A DNA stretch of 43,121 nucleotides, taken from Chloracidobacterium sp. GTDB taxonomy: Bacteria; Acidobacteriota; Blastocatellia; Pyrinomonadales; Pyrinomonadaceae. A program made the position numbers and the translations under genes. The stretch is from the NCBI GenBank assembly GCA_016711345.1, contig JADJTD010000006.1:1-43121 (forward strand), written 5' to 3'. Below the pieces are notes generated by a model, which was given only the letters and a program-made list of their open reading frames with translations, was not told the origin of the DNA and did not search any database. Below, piece after piece: positions 31,609 to 39,245 of the stretch (positions are counted from its first letter, which is position 1; every line of letters starts with the position of its first letter).

Positions 31609-31889
31609 ATTCGTTTAGGGAGATCAGAGAGCGAGGATTTTTCCGATGTGTCCGGTGCCGACTTATTCCATACAGCATCGAGCTTTGCTTTTTCGTTCTT
31701 GATCGACGTACCGACTTCCGAGATGACGATCTCGTTCAGAAGCATATAGAGTCCGGCGAGTTCTTGCGCTTCCGCCGGATTCACGTTGGCTTCAATCGTT
31801 GCTCCATGTTTCAGCCAGACAGAACGCCCGTCCGGTGATTTTAGTTCTATGGTGCGGTCATAAGACCGCGTGATGCGCGTTACCTCCAT
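31605..31889 (-). CDS. hypothetical protein, 94 aa
   Basis: Beta-type N-terminal half (MEVTRITRSYDRTIELKSPD; RSVWLKHGATIEANV) and helical C-terminal half (AEAQELAGLYMLLNEIVISE). Four-base overlap with the nuclease gene suggests a partner protein, but the family is unknown. Confidence 0.65.
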   Translation of the reverse strand: MEVTRITRSYDRTIELKSPDGRSVWLKHGATIEANVNPAEAQELAGLYMLLNEIVISEVGTSIKNEKAKLDAVWNKSAPDTSEKSSLSDLPKRI

Positions 31890-31908
31890 AAAGCACTTGC
31901 GTTAGGAA

Positions 31909-32316
31909 TTAGTACCCCGCTTCGTCAGCCTTTTCGTTAGCGGCCTTTGTGAACGAGGGATTTGCCGGAGCGAACTCGAGATCATAGTCCCAGTAGCCCT
32001 TTGTCTTTGAGAAGCCGGTCTTGCCAAATTTCTTTCCGTTGCAAGTAACGCGGATCACGCTTCCGACCGGAACGGGGCGACCATCATCACCTTTGTTAAA
32101 CTTTTCATCGAGAAGCTGGGAACCCCAGATCGAGTAAAGCTTTTCAGCGACGCGGATAACGTAGATACGCGATTCGTTCGGGCCGATATTCTCTTTCATT
32201 TCAACGTAGTCTCCGGTGACTTGCATGCCGAGAAACGCTTTTCCTTCTCCGGCTTCCTTCTCATCGAAGACAAGAGTCGTGGAAAGTGGTACGGCGGCTT
32301 TCTTAAAATCGGTCAT
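31909..32316 (-). CDS. hypothetical early protein, possible DNA-binding partner, 135 aa
   Basis: Mostly beta (TTLVFDEKEAGEGKAFLGMQ; SRIYVIRVAEKLYSIWGSQL; VGSVIRVTCNGKKFGKTGFS) with a charged Lys/Ala tail. The size and five-strand look are compatible with an OB-fold such as a single-strand binding protein, and the position next to nuclease and primase genes agrees, but no family motif is certain. Confidence 0.5.
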   Translation of the reverse strand: MTDFKKAAVPLSTTLVFDEKEAGEGKAFLGMQVTGDYVEMKENIGPNESRIYVIRVAEKLYSIWGSQLLDEKFNKGDDGRPVPVGSVIRVTCNGKKFGKTGFSKTKGYWDYDLEFAPANPSFTKAANEKADEAGY

Positions 32317-32318
32317 AA

Positions 32319-32579
32319 TTATTTGTAGATATTAGGATGTTGAATAGGCTTCAAGTTTCTCCATTTGTTCGGTGTCTTTTCGATATATCCTCGTGCGATG
32401 AGATCAGCGATAGCCCTTTGAATAGTTCTTGGGGCACTCGGGACAGACCCAGATAGCTCACGCAGAAGCGGAGCGTATCCATGATTCTTCCAGAAGTCAT
32501 CGATGGCCTCGTACACTTGGATATGGATTGGCCGGATTGTTATCAGCGATTGATTTTTTTCTAGTTCATGTTGGTTCAT
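32319..32579 (-). CDS. LexA-type winged-helix DNA-binding protein, 86 aa
   Basis: Matches the DNA-binding half of LexA: IHIQVYEAIDDFWKNHGYAP, then LLRELSGSVPSAPRTIQRAI and LIARGYIEKTPNKWRNLKP. The autoprotease half is absent, so it cannot be cleaved like LexA. It is probably a phage transcription regulator; targets could be the repeated operator-like motifs of the control region, which is inference. It has its own extended -10 promoter. Confidence 0.85.
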   Translation of the reverse strand: MNQHELEKNQSLITIRPIHIQVYEAIDDFWKNHGYAPLLRELSGSVPSAPRTIQRAIADLIARGYIEKTPNKWRNLKPIQHPNIYK

Positions 32580-32605
32580 GGATAAATCTAATAAGTTATG
32601 ACCTG

Positions 32606-32611
32606 ACTATA
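32606..32611 (-). promoter_or_regulatory. extended -10 promoter of the LexA-like regulator
   Basis: On the minus strand ATGCTATAGT gives TGC plus TATAGT. The predicted start (about 32599) leaves a leader of about 20 bases without a Shine-Dalgarno site before ATG 32579. Confidence 0.6.
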
Positions 32612-32617
32612 GCATGA

Positions 32618-32917
32618 CTATTTCTTGTCGTCAAGAGCCTCTTCAATTTCTTCCAGATCGATATCAAAACTTTGGTGGAAGTGGCTGTCTTTACGCTTAT
32701 GTGACACGGTACGTCCCTTCTCGTTTTTGCGCTTCATCTTGCAGCCGTCTTTCATGTTCTCTGTCTTGAAGTTCCGGATTCCGATGAACTTGTACTTCTT
32801 CCCGTCACCGATATCTACACCTTGGATTTGGGAAACGGCTTTGTTTGCACCGATGATCCCGCTCTCGCTGAACGGGAGATTAACGTGCAGGATTCTGTGG
32901 ATCGTTTTAATAGGCAT
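32618..32917 (-). CDS. hypothetical basic protein, 99 aa
   Basis: Beta-type start (MPIKTIHRILHVNLPFSESG), central IGIRNFKTENMKDGCKMKRK, Lys/His-rich segment, and an acidic end (IDLEEIEEALDDKK). Unknown family. Its ATG is six bases past the U-run of a leader terminator, so its expression may depend on read-through of that terminator. Confidence 0.6.
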   Translation of the reverse strand: MPIKTIHRILHVNLPFSESGIIGANKAVSQIQGVDIGDGKKYKFIGIRNFKTENMKDGCKMKRKNEKGRTVSHKRKDSHFHQSFDIDLEEIEEALDDKK

Positions 32918-32922
32918 AAGGT

Positions 32923-32996
32923 AAAAAGAAAAACCCTACGGATAAATCAATAAACCGTAGAGCTTCTCTTGTGGCGCGAAAAGGAGGTAACGCGCG
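32923..32996 (-). ncRNA. 74-nt leader or small RNA with anti-Shine-Dalgarno loop and terminator
   Basis: From a predicted start at 32996 the minus strand folds into GCGCG (from 32995), a 12-nt loop TTACCTCCTTTT (32979-32990), and CGCGC (to 32974). After a short linker CTACGG and CCGTAG (32936-32960) make a second stem followed by GGTTTTTCTTTTT, an intrinsic terminator. The loop matches the 3' end of 16S rRNA that binds Shine-Dalgarno sites. It may be a separate small RNA that pairs with AAGGAG-type sites, or an attenuator for the 99-aa gene. Confidence 0.6.
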
Positions 32997-33002
32997 ATGA
33001 GT

Positions 33003-33008
33003 AATATA
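33003..33008 (-). promoter_or_regulatory. extended -10 promoter of the leader RNA
   Basis: On the minus strand TGTGCTATATT gives TGC plus TATATT. The predicted start near 32996 is the first base region of the GCGCG stem. It lies just downstream of the 72-aa gene's stop at 33014. Confidence 0.6.
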
Positions 33009-33013
33009 GCACA

Positions 33014-33232
33014 TTATTCAGGTTGTTTCAAGTCCTCTTCTTTAATGATTCCCTTAGCGACAGCAACTTTCAAAAGAGCCTCTACTTGTTTCTTCGGGAG
33101 GTGACTTGCAAGCCAATCCATCTTCCGGCGACCGGCGCGATTGTGGCCTTCCGAGGGAACGAGAATACGAACCTGACCTTTACGGAGAAGCTGTTTTTCC
33201 ATCTCTAGTTCCAGCATTTTAGGTGAGGCCAT
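33014..33232 (-). CDS. hypothetical protein, 72 aa
   Basis: Basic helical protein (MASPKMLELEMEKQLLRKGQ; RRKMDWLASHLPKKQVEALL) with a short strand QVRILVPSEG. A small DNA-binding role is possible but unproven. It starts one base after the previous stop. Confidence 0.6.
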   Translation of the reverse strand: MASPKMLELEMEKQLLRKGQVRILVPSEGHNRAGRRKMDWLASHLPKKQVEALLKVAVAKGIIKEEDLKQPE

Positions 33233-33233
33233 A

Positions 33234-33446
33234 TTAGGTTTTTTGCTGATAATTGAATCTATCTTCTCTCATGAGTAGATCGAGCTGTACTTCCAGATCA
33301 ACAATCGTCCTTATATATCTACACCCTGCACAATCAAGCGAATCAGCAGAACAAGAAAAAAACTGGGGGCGACTACGCGTTAGTTCGCAAAGAGAATTAC
33401 GGATTTCTCTCATCCTGTCTAATGTGATTAGTTCATGTGAGGCCAT
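33234..33446 (-). CDS. hypothetical protein with Cys pair, 70 aa
   Basis: Helix-rich with four Cys (SLCELT; FFSCSADSLDCAGCRYI). The DCAGC site may bind metal with the earlier Cys. Unknown family. It starts one base after the HNH gene's stop and is probably read from the HNH promoter or further upstream. Confidence 0.6.
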   Translation of the reverse strand: MASHELITLDRMREIRNSLCELTRSRPQFFSCSADSLDCAGCRYIRTIVDLEVQLDLLMREDRFNYQQKT

Positions 33447-33447
33447 A

Positions 33448-33972
33448 TTAGAGGAGTGTATATCTACCTGTTTTGTGATTAAACCCGATTATATTCCTAC
33501 GCATAAGGTCGGGGAGAAAAGCCTCGATATCTTGATGCAGTTTTAGGTGTTGGAAACTATTGCACAGAAACAGATTTTCTATCCTATTATCGGACTTTAA
33601 TCCGTTTACATGGTGTACAAACTCACCCTTCTTCAAATATCTCCCAATACGCCTCTCCATGATAAGACGATGCTCGGGCAACCTACCCGTGCGGTTCGCG
33701 GCCGGATGATCCGGCTTATAAAACATAATATAACCGTCTTTTTTGCCGCGCTTGAACGCTCTATCACCGGCAAAATTCCAGCTATTGATGCCTGACGCAT
33801 TTTTCGAGGTACATTTCTTTGAGCAGCCGACGCGTTTCTGGTGTCTCAAGTTGCTCCTCCACTTCCAAGTGGGCTTACCGCAATTAGAACACTCAACAAG
33901 GTCTTTATAATTATTCGTGAATCCATCTTTGTACCTTCTCTTTACGATCTTCGATCTAAGAATATTGAACAT
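33448..33972 (-). CDS. HNH endonuclease with zinc motif, 174 aa
   Basis: Zinc knuckles CSNCGKPTW and CSKKC (residues 28-55) precede the HNH core: EHRLIMERRIGRYLKKGE and FVHHVNGLKSDNRIENLFL, ending with an H-rich segment. It is the third HNH enzyme in the window and is not closely similar in sequence to the other two. It carries its own TGGTATAAT promoter eight bases upstream of the transcript-proximal ATG, consistent with a mobile gene. Confidence 0.9.
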   Translation of the reverse strand: MFNILRSKIVKRRYKDGFTNNYKDLVECSNCGKPTWKWRSNLRHQKRVGCSKKCTSKNASGINSWNFAGDRAFKRGKKDGYIMFYKPDHPAANRTGRLPEHRLIMERRIGRYLKKGEFVHHVNGLKSDNRIENLFLCNSFQHLKLHQDIEAFLPDLMRRNIIGFNHKTGRYTLL

Positions 33973-33986
33973 AGGTATCGTTACCC

Positions 33987-33992
33987 ATTATA
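33987..33992 (-). promoter_or_regulatory. extended -10 promoter of the third HNH gene
   Basis: On the minus strand TGTGGTATAAT, identical in its decamer to sites at 10722 and 12681. The predicted start is eight bases before ATG 33972. Confidence 0.65.
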
Positions 33993-34001
33993 CCACATCA
34001 T

Positions 34002-34520
34002 CTATGTTCTTGCATCTCTCTTTAATTTTCTCCAAAGATAAAGGGATAGGCAAGCACTGTCTGTCTTTCCATCGTGGACAATTCTTGAACGCGCCGTTCC
34101 TTTCCAGTCGTTCTTCGGCCAGAGTCTTACACAAAAATCAGTTGAGGATTTTACGCCGGAGATCGTAGAAGTAAAAACATCTTTCATCCAAACCTGTGGC
34201 GGAACGAGAGTGATCGGCATTAGATATCCAGCGCTTATGCCTTCCCAATATCCTGACCAATATCCAAATGTAAAAGATGACGATACACCTTGACCCGGAC
34301 GGGCTTGATTTTTCTCCACGACCATATAAGTCGGGTTGTGATCCTCGATTAAAGAAATGATTTTTGCTGTATCAAGTCGTGTTTTTGCTCCCTTGATAAC
34401 GGGCATCGCGTAGCTCTTCACGGACATATCGGACGGGTTCAGGAACGAGAGGCCGCCCTTGAAGCCGGGGTCTACTCCGAGGATGATAAAGCCCTTGTAG
34501 TCTTTAGTTTGAAGGTTCAT
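34002..34520 (-). CDS. RuvC-like Holliday junction resolvase, 172 aa
   Basis: RNase H-fold resolvase motifs are visible: Asp17 in ILGVDPGFKGGLSF, Glu69 in MVVEKNQARPGQG, and Asp150/Asp154 in HDGKTDSACLSLYL. The TFGYWSGYWEGI segment corresponds to the RuvC G-x-L-x-G helix region. Probably resolves branched DNA before packaging. Its start overlaps the end of the broken 3D-domain gene by 17 bases. Confidence 0.85.
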   Translation of the reverse strand: MNLQTKDYKGFIILGVDPGFKGGLSFLNPSDMSVKSYAMPVIKGAKTRLDTAKIISLIEDHNPTYMVVEKNQARPGQGVSSSFTFGYWSGYWEGISAGYLMPITLVPPQVWMKDVFTSTISGVKSSTDFCVRLWPKNDWKGTARSRIVHDGKTDSACLSLYLWRKLKRDART

Positions 34521-34917
34521 AGAGAAAGATCGTTAATTTTTGTTTTCCAAAGTTTATGGCCTCGGCTCGATCTTCAAAGTAAAGGTCAAACCGTCCATCA
34601 TATTTACGCGCAGTTCGATCGTCGCAACAAATCTATGTCCCTAAGATGACGGGATTGATTTTTTAATTCTTCGAGGACGCGACAGAGAGGCCACCCTTAC
34701 TAGGTCGCTGTCCGGAAGCATTAATACAGTTTTCACTTTTCCCTTGCGGACACGTTTCTTTTGGGGAGTAAGCGGTGACGATAGCACTAATCCATTGACC
34801 AGATTTTGCTTGCGGAAGTCCATTGGCTTTGGCATAGGGTACGGGTACAAAAAGAATAAAAAGAACGAGGAGTAAGAGAATAATGAAGTGGAATATGTAT
34901 ATTGATTTTTGTTCCAT
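34504..34917 (-). pseudogene. exported 3D-domain (RlpA/Mlt-like barrel) protein with two in-frame stops
   Basis: A signal peptide (residues 7-31, ending YAKA) is followed by ISAIVTAYSPKETCPQGK, INASGQRPSKGGLSVASSKN, then TAA at codon 85 (34663), KINPVILGT, TAG at codon 95 (34633), and RKYDGRFDLYFEDRAEA with NFGKQKLTIFL to a TAA at 34504. The three Asp-region blocks of a 3D cell-wall domain are all in one frame. The intact protein would be 137 aa and might act on peptidoglycan. The stops make it a pseudogene unless read through; both could derive from Gln codons by C-to-T change. Confidence 0.75.
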
Positions 34918-34923
34918 ATTTTT

Positions 34924-34929
34924 ATATTA
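34924..34929 (-). promoter_or_regulatory. extended -10 promoter of the 3D-domain gene, leaderless
   Basis: On the minus strand TGATAATAT gives TGA plus TAATAT. The predicted start (34917) is exactly the A of the ATG. Confidence 0.6.
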
Positions 34930-36336
34930 TCATCGTTCAAGGATACGGACAACACGGTTTACTTTGTGTCTGGGGAAAACGTACTCGTCGAACAGGAACG
35001 TGACCTTTGCTTTTTTCTTTCCCGCGTCGTTCCGGAGGATACGCCCTCGGAGCTGGTGCAGGAGCAATTCATTTGAGTAAGAAGGGGAAGCGATAAACAG
35101 ATGATCGAGCTTCGGGATGTTTACTCCGGTAGCAAACGTGCCATAAGTTGCGACGATCCCTTTGGTTTTTCCTTCCTGCACTTCCGTACATACGGTACGG
35201 GGGTCTTTTACTCCGCCTATTAGGAGGGATACCGGAAGCCCTGCTTCTGCGAGGCGCGCGACTAGGCGTTTACATGGCTCAACATACCTAAAGCCGATAG
35301 CAGGAGTCTCTCCGGCCAATATAGAGGCTCGGACAGCTTCAAAAAGGATATTCTCGCGTTGTTCGGAGGCATGTAGCTCGGTATCTATGCGTTTCCAGTA
35401 GGCCGTCGGGGATTCATTGTCAGGGCCATTCGTGACCACGGCCTCGGTTTCAAGGAGGTGGACGGTATAGGGAACAGCGCGACCGGCTTCGATGATCTCG
35501 TCCTTTGAGACTTCTGCGATGACTTCGCCAAACAGTCCATAGATGTAGAACTCGAGTCTATCTTTGCGTTTAAGCGTACCGGTAAGACCGTAGCGATGCT
35601 TGGCCGGAAGGCGTGAAAGAATGGAGGTCATCGTGGGACAGCTTGCGGTGTGAACCTCGTCCACGATGATAAGGCCAAATTTGTTCCGGAGGAGTTCCGG
35701 ATCATGGGGATTATTCCTTGCCTTCTCGTCCTCGCTCCGGAGGAGTTCTTGCAAGGTCTTGTCGATGGCGAAAGTCACTTGGCCTATTTCTTTGTTCCGG
35801 CCGTTCAGAACACCGATGGTGCAGCCGGACAGGTACTTCTCGGCATCTTCAAGGAGTTGATCGAGGAGGACTTGTCGGTTCACAATGATAAGAGCGTTTT
35901 GCTGGAGTTTCGCGATCGCGGCGAGGATGATCGCTGACTTGCCGGAGCTTGTTGCCGCGAGAATCAGTCCTTGTTTCTTTTTTCCGATAGCTTCAAGGCA
36001 TCGGAGTTGGCGTTCATCGAGGGAGAAATCTTCATTGAAATAGAGGACATGCTGATTCCACGCATCGCAGGTCAAATGTTCAATCTTTTCATCAGGAAAA
36101 TGTTTGAGGACGGTACGAACATGACCGCGCGGGATGTACCACGTTCCCGCCGGAGACTGATAGACGAGTTTTAGGGTTCTTGGGATTGAGAATGTCGAGA
36201 AGCCTAATCGCTCTGCTTCTTTGAACTTGGGATTCTCGAACGTGAGATCCTTTTCGAGAGCTTCAAGGAGTCTCGGGTGCCGGTACGGAGAGATATCGGT
36301 ACGGACACAAAGTTCGATTTGGGAATTGATTTTCAT
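34930..36336 (-). CDS. SF2 DEAD/DEAH-type helicase, 468 aa
   Basis: Walker A AATSSGKS (127-134), Walker B DEVH (226-229), motif III-like YGLTGTLKRKD, then IATYGTFATGVN and motif VI QLRGRILRNDAGKK. Residues 1-100 form an N-terminal domain like those of UvsW/RadD-type phage helicases. Likely remodels replication forks or recombination intermediates. It is located between the resolvase and the primase-helicase. Confidence 0.9.
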   Translation of the reverse strand: MKINSQIELCVRTDISPYRHPRLLEALEKDLTFENPKFKEAERLGFSTFSIPRTLKLVYQSPAGTWYIPRGHVRTVLKHFPDEKIEHLTCDAWNQHVLYFNEDFSLDERQLRCLEAIGKKKQGLILAATSSGKSAIILAAIAKLQQNALIIVNRQVLLDQLLEDAEKYLSGCTIGVLNGRNKEIGQVTFAIDKTLQELLRSEDEKARNNPHDPELLRNKFGLIIVDEVHTASCPTMTSILSRLPAKHRYGLTGTLKRKDRLEFYIYGLFGEVIAEVSKDEIIEAGRAVPYTVHLLETEAVVTNGPDNESPTAYWKRIDTELHASEQRENILFEAVRASILAGETPAIGFRYVEPCKRLVARLAEAGLPVSLLIGGVKDPRTVCTEVQEGKTKGIVATYGTFATGVNIPKLDHLFIASPSYSNELLLHQLRGRILRNDAGKKKAKVTFLFDEYVFPRHKVNRVVRILER

Positions 36337-36345
36337 AAAGAGGCT

Positions 36346-36744
36346 CTAACCGGTTTTTACTTTTGCGTGGACGGAGCGATTCGGCATGAGAGCAAGGTCA
36401 AAGGTAAACGATGTCGCGTAGCTGATATCAATCTCTTGGTTTAGATCCGGAATCCATACACGGATGAGGAATGAGTAGGAGCGCGGATCGCTGATAATGG
36501 AGCGGATGAACCCTCGGAGAGAGTTTTCGCCAACGATCACGGGAGCATGGATCAGGAGTTCAAAGGCTTTACGGTCAAAATGACTCTGTGCGCGTTCCAT
36601 GCGATCAAGGAGAACATCGATCGCTTCTTGGTGGAGATGAACGGTGTAAACGGCACTATCACGTTTGCTTGCTTGGCAATTCTCTAAGAACTTCGCGAGA
36701 GCGTAGTAGGGGAGGTGGTAGAAGCTCGATTCGTTCAGGTGCAT
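36346..36744 (-). CDS. hypothetical protein, 132 aa
   Basis: ATG 36744 (MHLNESSFYHLPYYALAKFL) is used because the upstream extension overlaps the primase-helicase on the other phase and is Ser/Pro-rich shadow sequence. The mixed helix-strand protein includes VYTVHLHQEAIDVLLDRMER and YSFLIRVWIPDLNQEIDISY. Unknown family, probably a replication accessory given its place. Confidence 0.65.
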   Translation of the reverse strand: MHLNESSFYHLPYYALAKFLENCQASKRDSAVYTVHLHQEAIDVLLDRMERAQSHFDRKAFELLIHAPVIVGENSLRGFIRSIISDPRSYSFLIRVWIPDLNQEIDISYATSFTFDLALMPNRSVHAKVKTG

Positions 36745-36763
36745 AGGATTTTTGTTATGGATA

Positions 36764-37834
36764 TTAAATAGCTTTTTTAAGACCGAGGACATAAGCCTGA
36801 CGACCGTCTTTTGCTTCCTCCAGAGTGAGATCAAATGGCTTGAACTTGCTCCGGCGCAATTCGTCGAGGAGAGTGACGGCACTCTTTTGTCCGAGGCCAT
36901 TTTCACGGGCGAACGTGCTGTACTGGGAGTAGAACTCTTTGAACGGCATTGCGGTAGCCGTGTAGACAGAGGCGTTGTCTTTTGGTACGGGCGCAAAGTT
37001 CTGTCCGAGGAAGAAGAGGAGGGAGGAGTTAGAGGTCGTGTATTCAGCGAGGAGAGCTGTGTCGTCGGCAACGGGGAGGAATCCGCCTTCGAGGATCAGG
37101 GACTCGAGACCGTCGAGAGCAAAATGAAGGAAGGCTTTACGGGCGCGGTCAAGCTTGAACTCGATTTCCGGATCGAGGTTATTATCGGCAAGGGAGAAAT
37201 GAGCGTTAAAGCGTACGATCCCAAGGCGACGGTAGTAACCCTCGAATACGTCGTTGACGCGCGGGAGTTGGTTCACGGAGATAATGATCTTCATGCAAGG
37301 GATAAAGGAGATCGGATCTTTGTACTTGCGATCAGCCGTGACCATTGACTGACCCGTGATGCGCTTGAACACGTCGGACTCAAAGTAGTTTCCGGAGACT
37401 TCTTCCACGAGACCGGCACGTTTGCCAAAGATCGTTCCGGTGAAGAAGTTGTTTTTCAGTTCATTGAACGAGAAGGAGAGGACGCTCGATTGTCCAAGCA
37501 TCGAGGTTATGGCGTTCTGGAACGTGGACTTTCCGTTCGCGCCTTCACCTAAGAGAAAAAAGGATTTCTGAAAACGGTTATCTGATAGGAGTGTATAGCC
37601 GGCAATTTGAGCAAGGCGTTTAGCGCGATCAGGTTCGCTACACGCGATGTCGTTAATGAACTTTTTGATTGTCTGTTCATCTTCCGTAGAGATTTGTTCA
37701 CGTGGGACGTACTCGGTACGGATAGGAGAGAGGTATATCGCGTTTTCGTCATAGGGGTAGAGGATTCGAGTTTTCAGGTCGAGGACGCCATTTCTTGACG
37801 GGGATAAAAGGGCCGGGGGAATTGTGGAGTTCAC
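36764..37834 (-). CDS. SF3 (D5-type) helicase part of a primase-helicase
   Basis: Walker A GEGANGKST (96-104), Walker B region RAGLVEEVSG, and sensor IIISVNQLPRV mark a superfamily 3 helicase. The literal frame starts at a GTG but the true N-terminus is in the overlapping frame: ...LRELHNS-PGPFIPVK joins NGVLDLKTR if one A is removed from AAA at 37791-37793. The VK-NGVLDLKT sequence is the usual D5 domain entry. It is therefore the C-terminal part of a gene running from 39437. Confidence 0.88.
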   Translation of the reverse strand: MNSTIPPALLSPSRNGVLDLKTRILYPYDENAIYLSPIRTEYVPREQISTEDEQTIKKFINDIACSEPDRAKRLAQIAGYTLLSDNRFQKSFFLLGEGANGKSTFQNAITSMLGQSSVLSFSFNELKNNFFTGTIFGKRAGLVEEVSGNYFESDVFKRITGQSMVTADRKYKDPISFIPCMKIIISVNQLPRVNDVFEGYYRRLGIVRFNAHFSLADNNLDPEIEFKLDRARKAFLHFALDGLESLILEGGFLPVADDTALLAEYTTSNSSLLFFLGQNFAPVPKDNASVYTATAMPFKEFYSQYSTFARENGLGQKSAVTLLDELRRSKFKPFDLTLEEAKDGRQAYVLGLKKAI

Positions 37835-39236
37835 GGAGCTTGCTATCGGAGTCGATTTCGCGTCCCTCGAGTTGGATATCGGGATAGGCAGCGAGGCGTA
37901 GGACTTGAGATTTGGCCGTCGTCACGGTTGCAAGGCGTTGGAGGCCCATCGCTTCAATGAAGGCGATGACCATGATTTCAAGGTCTTTGTCGTGGATGAT
38001 CTTGAACGGTTCTTCGGGAGTTGGCTGATAGATAAAGTAGCGACCGTTCTGGACGTGACGGAAGCTCGGGAACTCTTTAGAGAACATGGCAGGGAAGCGA
38101 TCGAGGATGTTCTTCTGCTCGGCAGGAGTAAGAGGAAGAGAGGAAGAGAGGAGTGCTTCTGTCATGTCCTCGGGGATCGGGTTTGTTGCTTGATCGGTCT
38201 TTACCTTTTGTTCTTTGAGCTGTTTACGTTTTGCGTCGATGTATTCGATGATCCGGTTCGTGCAGTATTCACTAATGATTGATTTTACTTTCTGTTTCTC
38301 GGCAACGGTGACGTGGGAGGAGAAGGTCGGATGATTCCAAGCAAAGTCCCAAGGCTCGGCACGTTGATAGGCGGATTTGATGACGGCTCTAATCTCGTTA
38401 GGTTTGAGGCCATTGTAATCGGAGAGAGTTGATTCGGCTTGTTCTTGACTCGCTCCGGCACGACGCATGAGGGAGGCGGCGATGATTAGGGTATTGTTAC
38501 GCTCACCGTTCGGGATACCTTTTGGAGAAGCAACGGACATGAAGGACGGGCGTTCCATGATCGGGAACACTTTGTCGAGGTGGAGGAGAGCTTCATTGAA
38601 AAAGGTTTCCTTCACGCTATCGTCGATTTTTGTTTCCGGAGGTAACGCTTTGCGGAAGGCAGACTTCGCTTCGTTCTTGAGAGTGAGGTCGGGTTCAGGA
38701 GCAACAATAGGTTCTAGGATAGGTTCTAGGATAGGTTCTAGGATAGGTGCTACCGGTTCTTGCTCCATGATGACGGACGATAGGATCGCGGCGTACTCAC
38801 GGAGAGTCTTTCCGGCATCGGATCTGCAAGTCAAAAGACGGATAATGGAATGGAGGTGCGTGTCGGATTGTTTGAGGTCTTTCCGGTACAGGGAGTTCGG
38901 GAGACGGAGGACGCGGGGGATGTCGCTCGATTGGTGATCGGCGCCAAGCTCGTCACGGAGGATTTTTAGGAGGGAAAGATACAGTTCTTTTGTATTCTGA
39001 TCGATCGTTGTGTCCGGTGGGCTTATGCGGAAGTAGACGTGGAATCCGCGTCTTGTCTCGACGAGGATGGAAATGGGGACGATCTTATCGAGTTCCTGAA
39101 TGCGTTTCAAGGAGTTGTTCTTGAACGTGTTGAGGGATTTGTCGGAGAGGTGGAAGTCGTCGTGCGGCGCGTCGATGTCGCAAAATAAATGCTGCAGAGA
39201 GAGAAAGATTTTCTTCCTTCCGGAGCTTCGCGTCAC
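37749..39236 (-). CDS. archaeo-eukaryotic primase part of the primase-helicase, 495-aa frame
   Basis: LFCDIDAPHDDF (Asp20, Asp22) and TRRGFHVYFRI (His66) are the catalytic strands of an AEP-type primase, followed by DIPRVLRLPNSLY and a long helical region containing ILEP repeats. The first ten residues (MTRSSGRKKI) are out of frame; the real sequence enters at NLSLQHLFCDID from the frame beginning at 39437. The end after IPVK is also out of frame. The primase would make RNA or DNA primers for phage replication. Confidence 0.85.
   Translation of the reverse strand: MTRSSGRKKIFLSLQHLFCDIDAPHDDFHLSDKSLNTFKNNSLKRIQELDKIVPISILVETRRGFHVYFRISPPDTTIDQNTKELYLSLLKILRDELGADHQSSDIPRVLRLPNSLYRKDLKQSDTHLHSIIRLLTCRSDAGKTLREYAAILSSVIMEQEPVAPILEPILEPILEPIVAPEPDLTLKNEAKSAFRKALPPETKIDDSVKETFFNEALLHLDKVFPIMERPSFMSVASPKGIPNGERNNTLIIAASLMRRAGASQEQAESTLSDYNGLKPNEIRAVIKSAYQRAEPWDFAWNHPTFSSHVTVAEKQKVKSIISEYCTNRIIEYIDAKRKQLKEQKVKTDQATNPIPEDMTEALLSSSLPLTPAEQKNILDRFPAMFSKEFPSFRHVQNGRYFIYQPTPEEPFKIIHDKDLEIMVIAFIEAMGLQRLATVTTAKSQVLRLAAYPDIQLEGREIDSDSKLRELHNSPGPFIPVKKWRPRPENSNPLPL
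38709..38744 (-). repeat. three tandem 12-bp repeats in the primase linker
   Basis: AGGTTCTAGGAT occurs three times in a row, followed by a variant. It encodes ILEP-type repeats (PILEPILEPILEPIVAPEP) in the linker between primase and helicase regions. In-frame unit length allows linker-length variation without frameshift. Confidence 0.85.
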
Positions 39237-39245
39237 GGAAGCCGT

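Noticed and set aside
32982..33106. 35-aa plus-strand frame behind a perfect AAGGAGGT and ATG at 32997
   Set aside because: The site is the complement of the anti-Shine-Dalgarno loop, the frame lies opposite a better minus-strand gene, and no plus promoter is seen.
36752..37348. 198-aa plus-strand open frame opposite the SF3 helicase
   Set aside because: The helicase motifs are on the minus strand; the plus frame is Val/Glu/Arg-rich complement sequence. The same holds for the 156-aa frame at 38467-38937.
38709..38744. CRISPR array
   Set aside because: The repeats are 12 bp without spacers and lie in a coding linker. No spaced direct-repeat array was found in the window.
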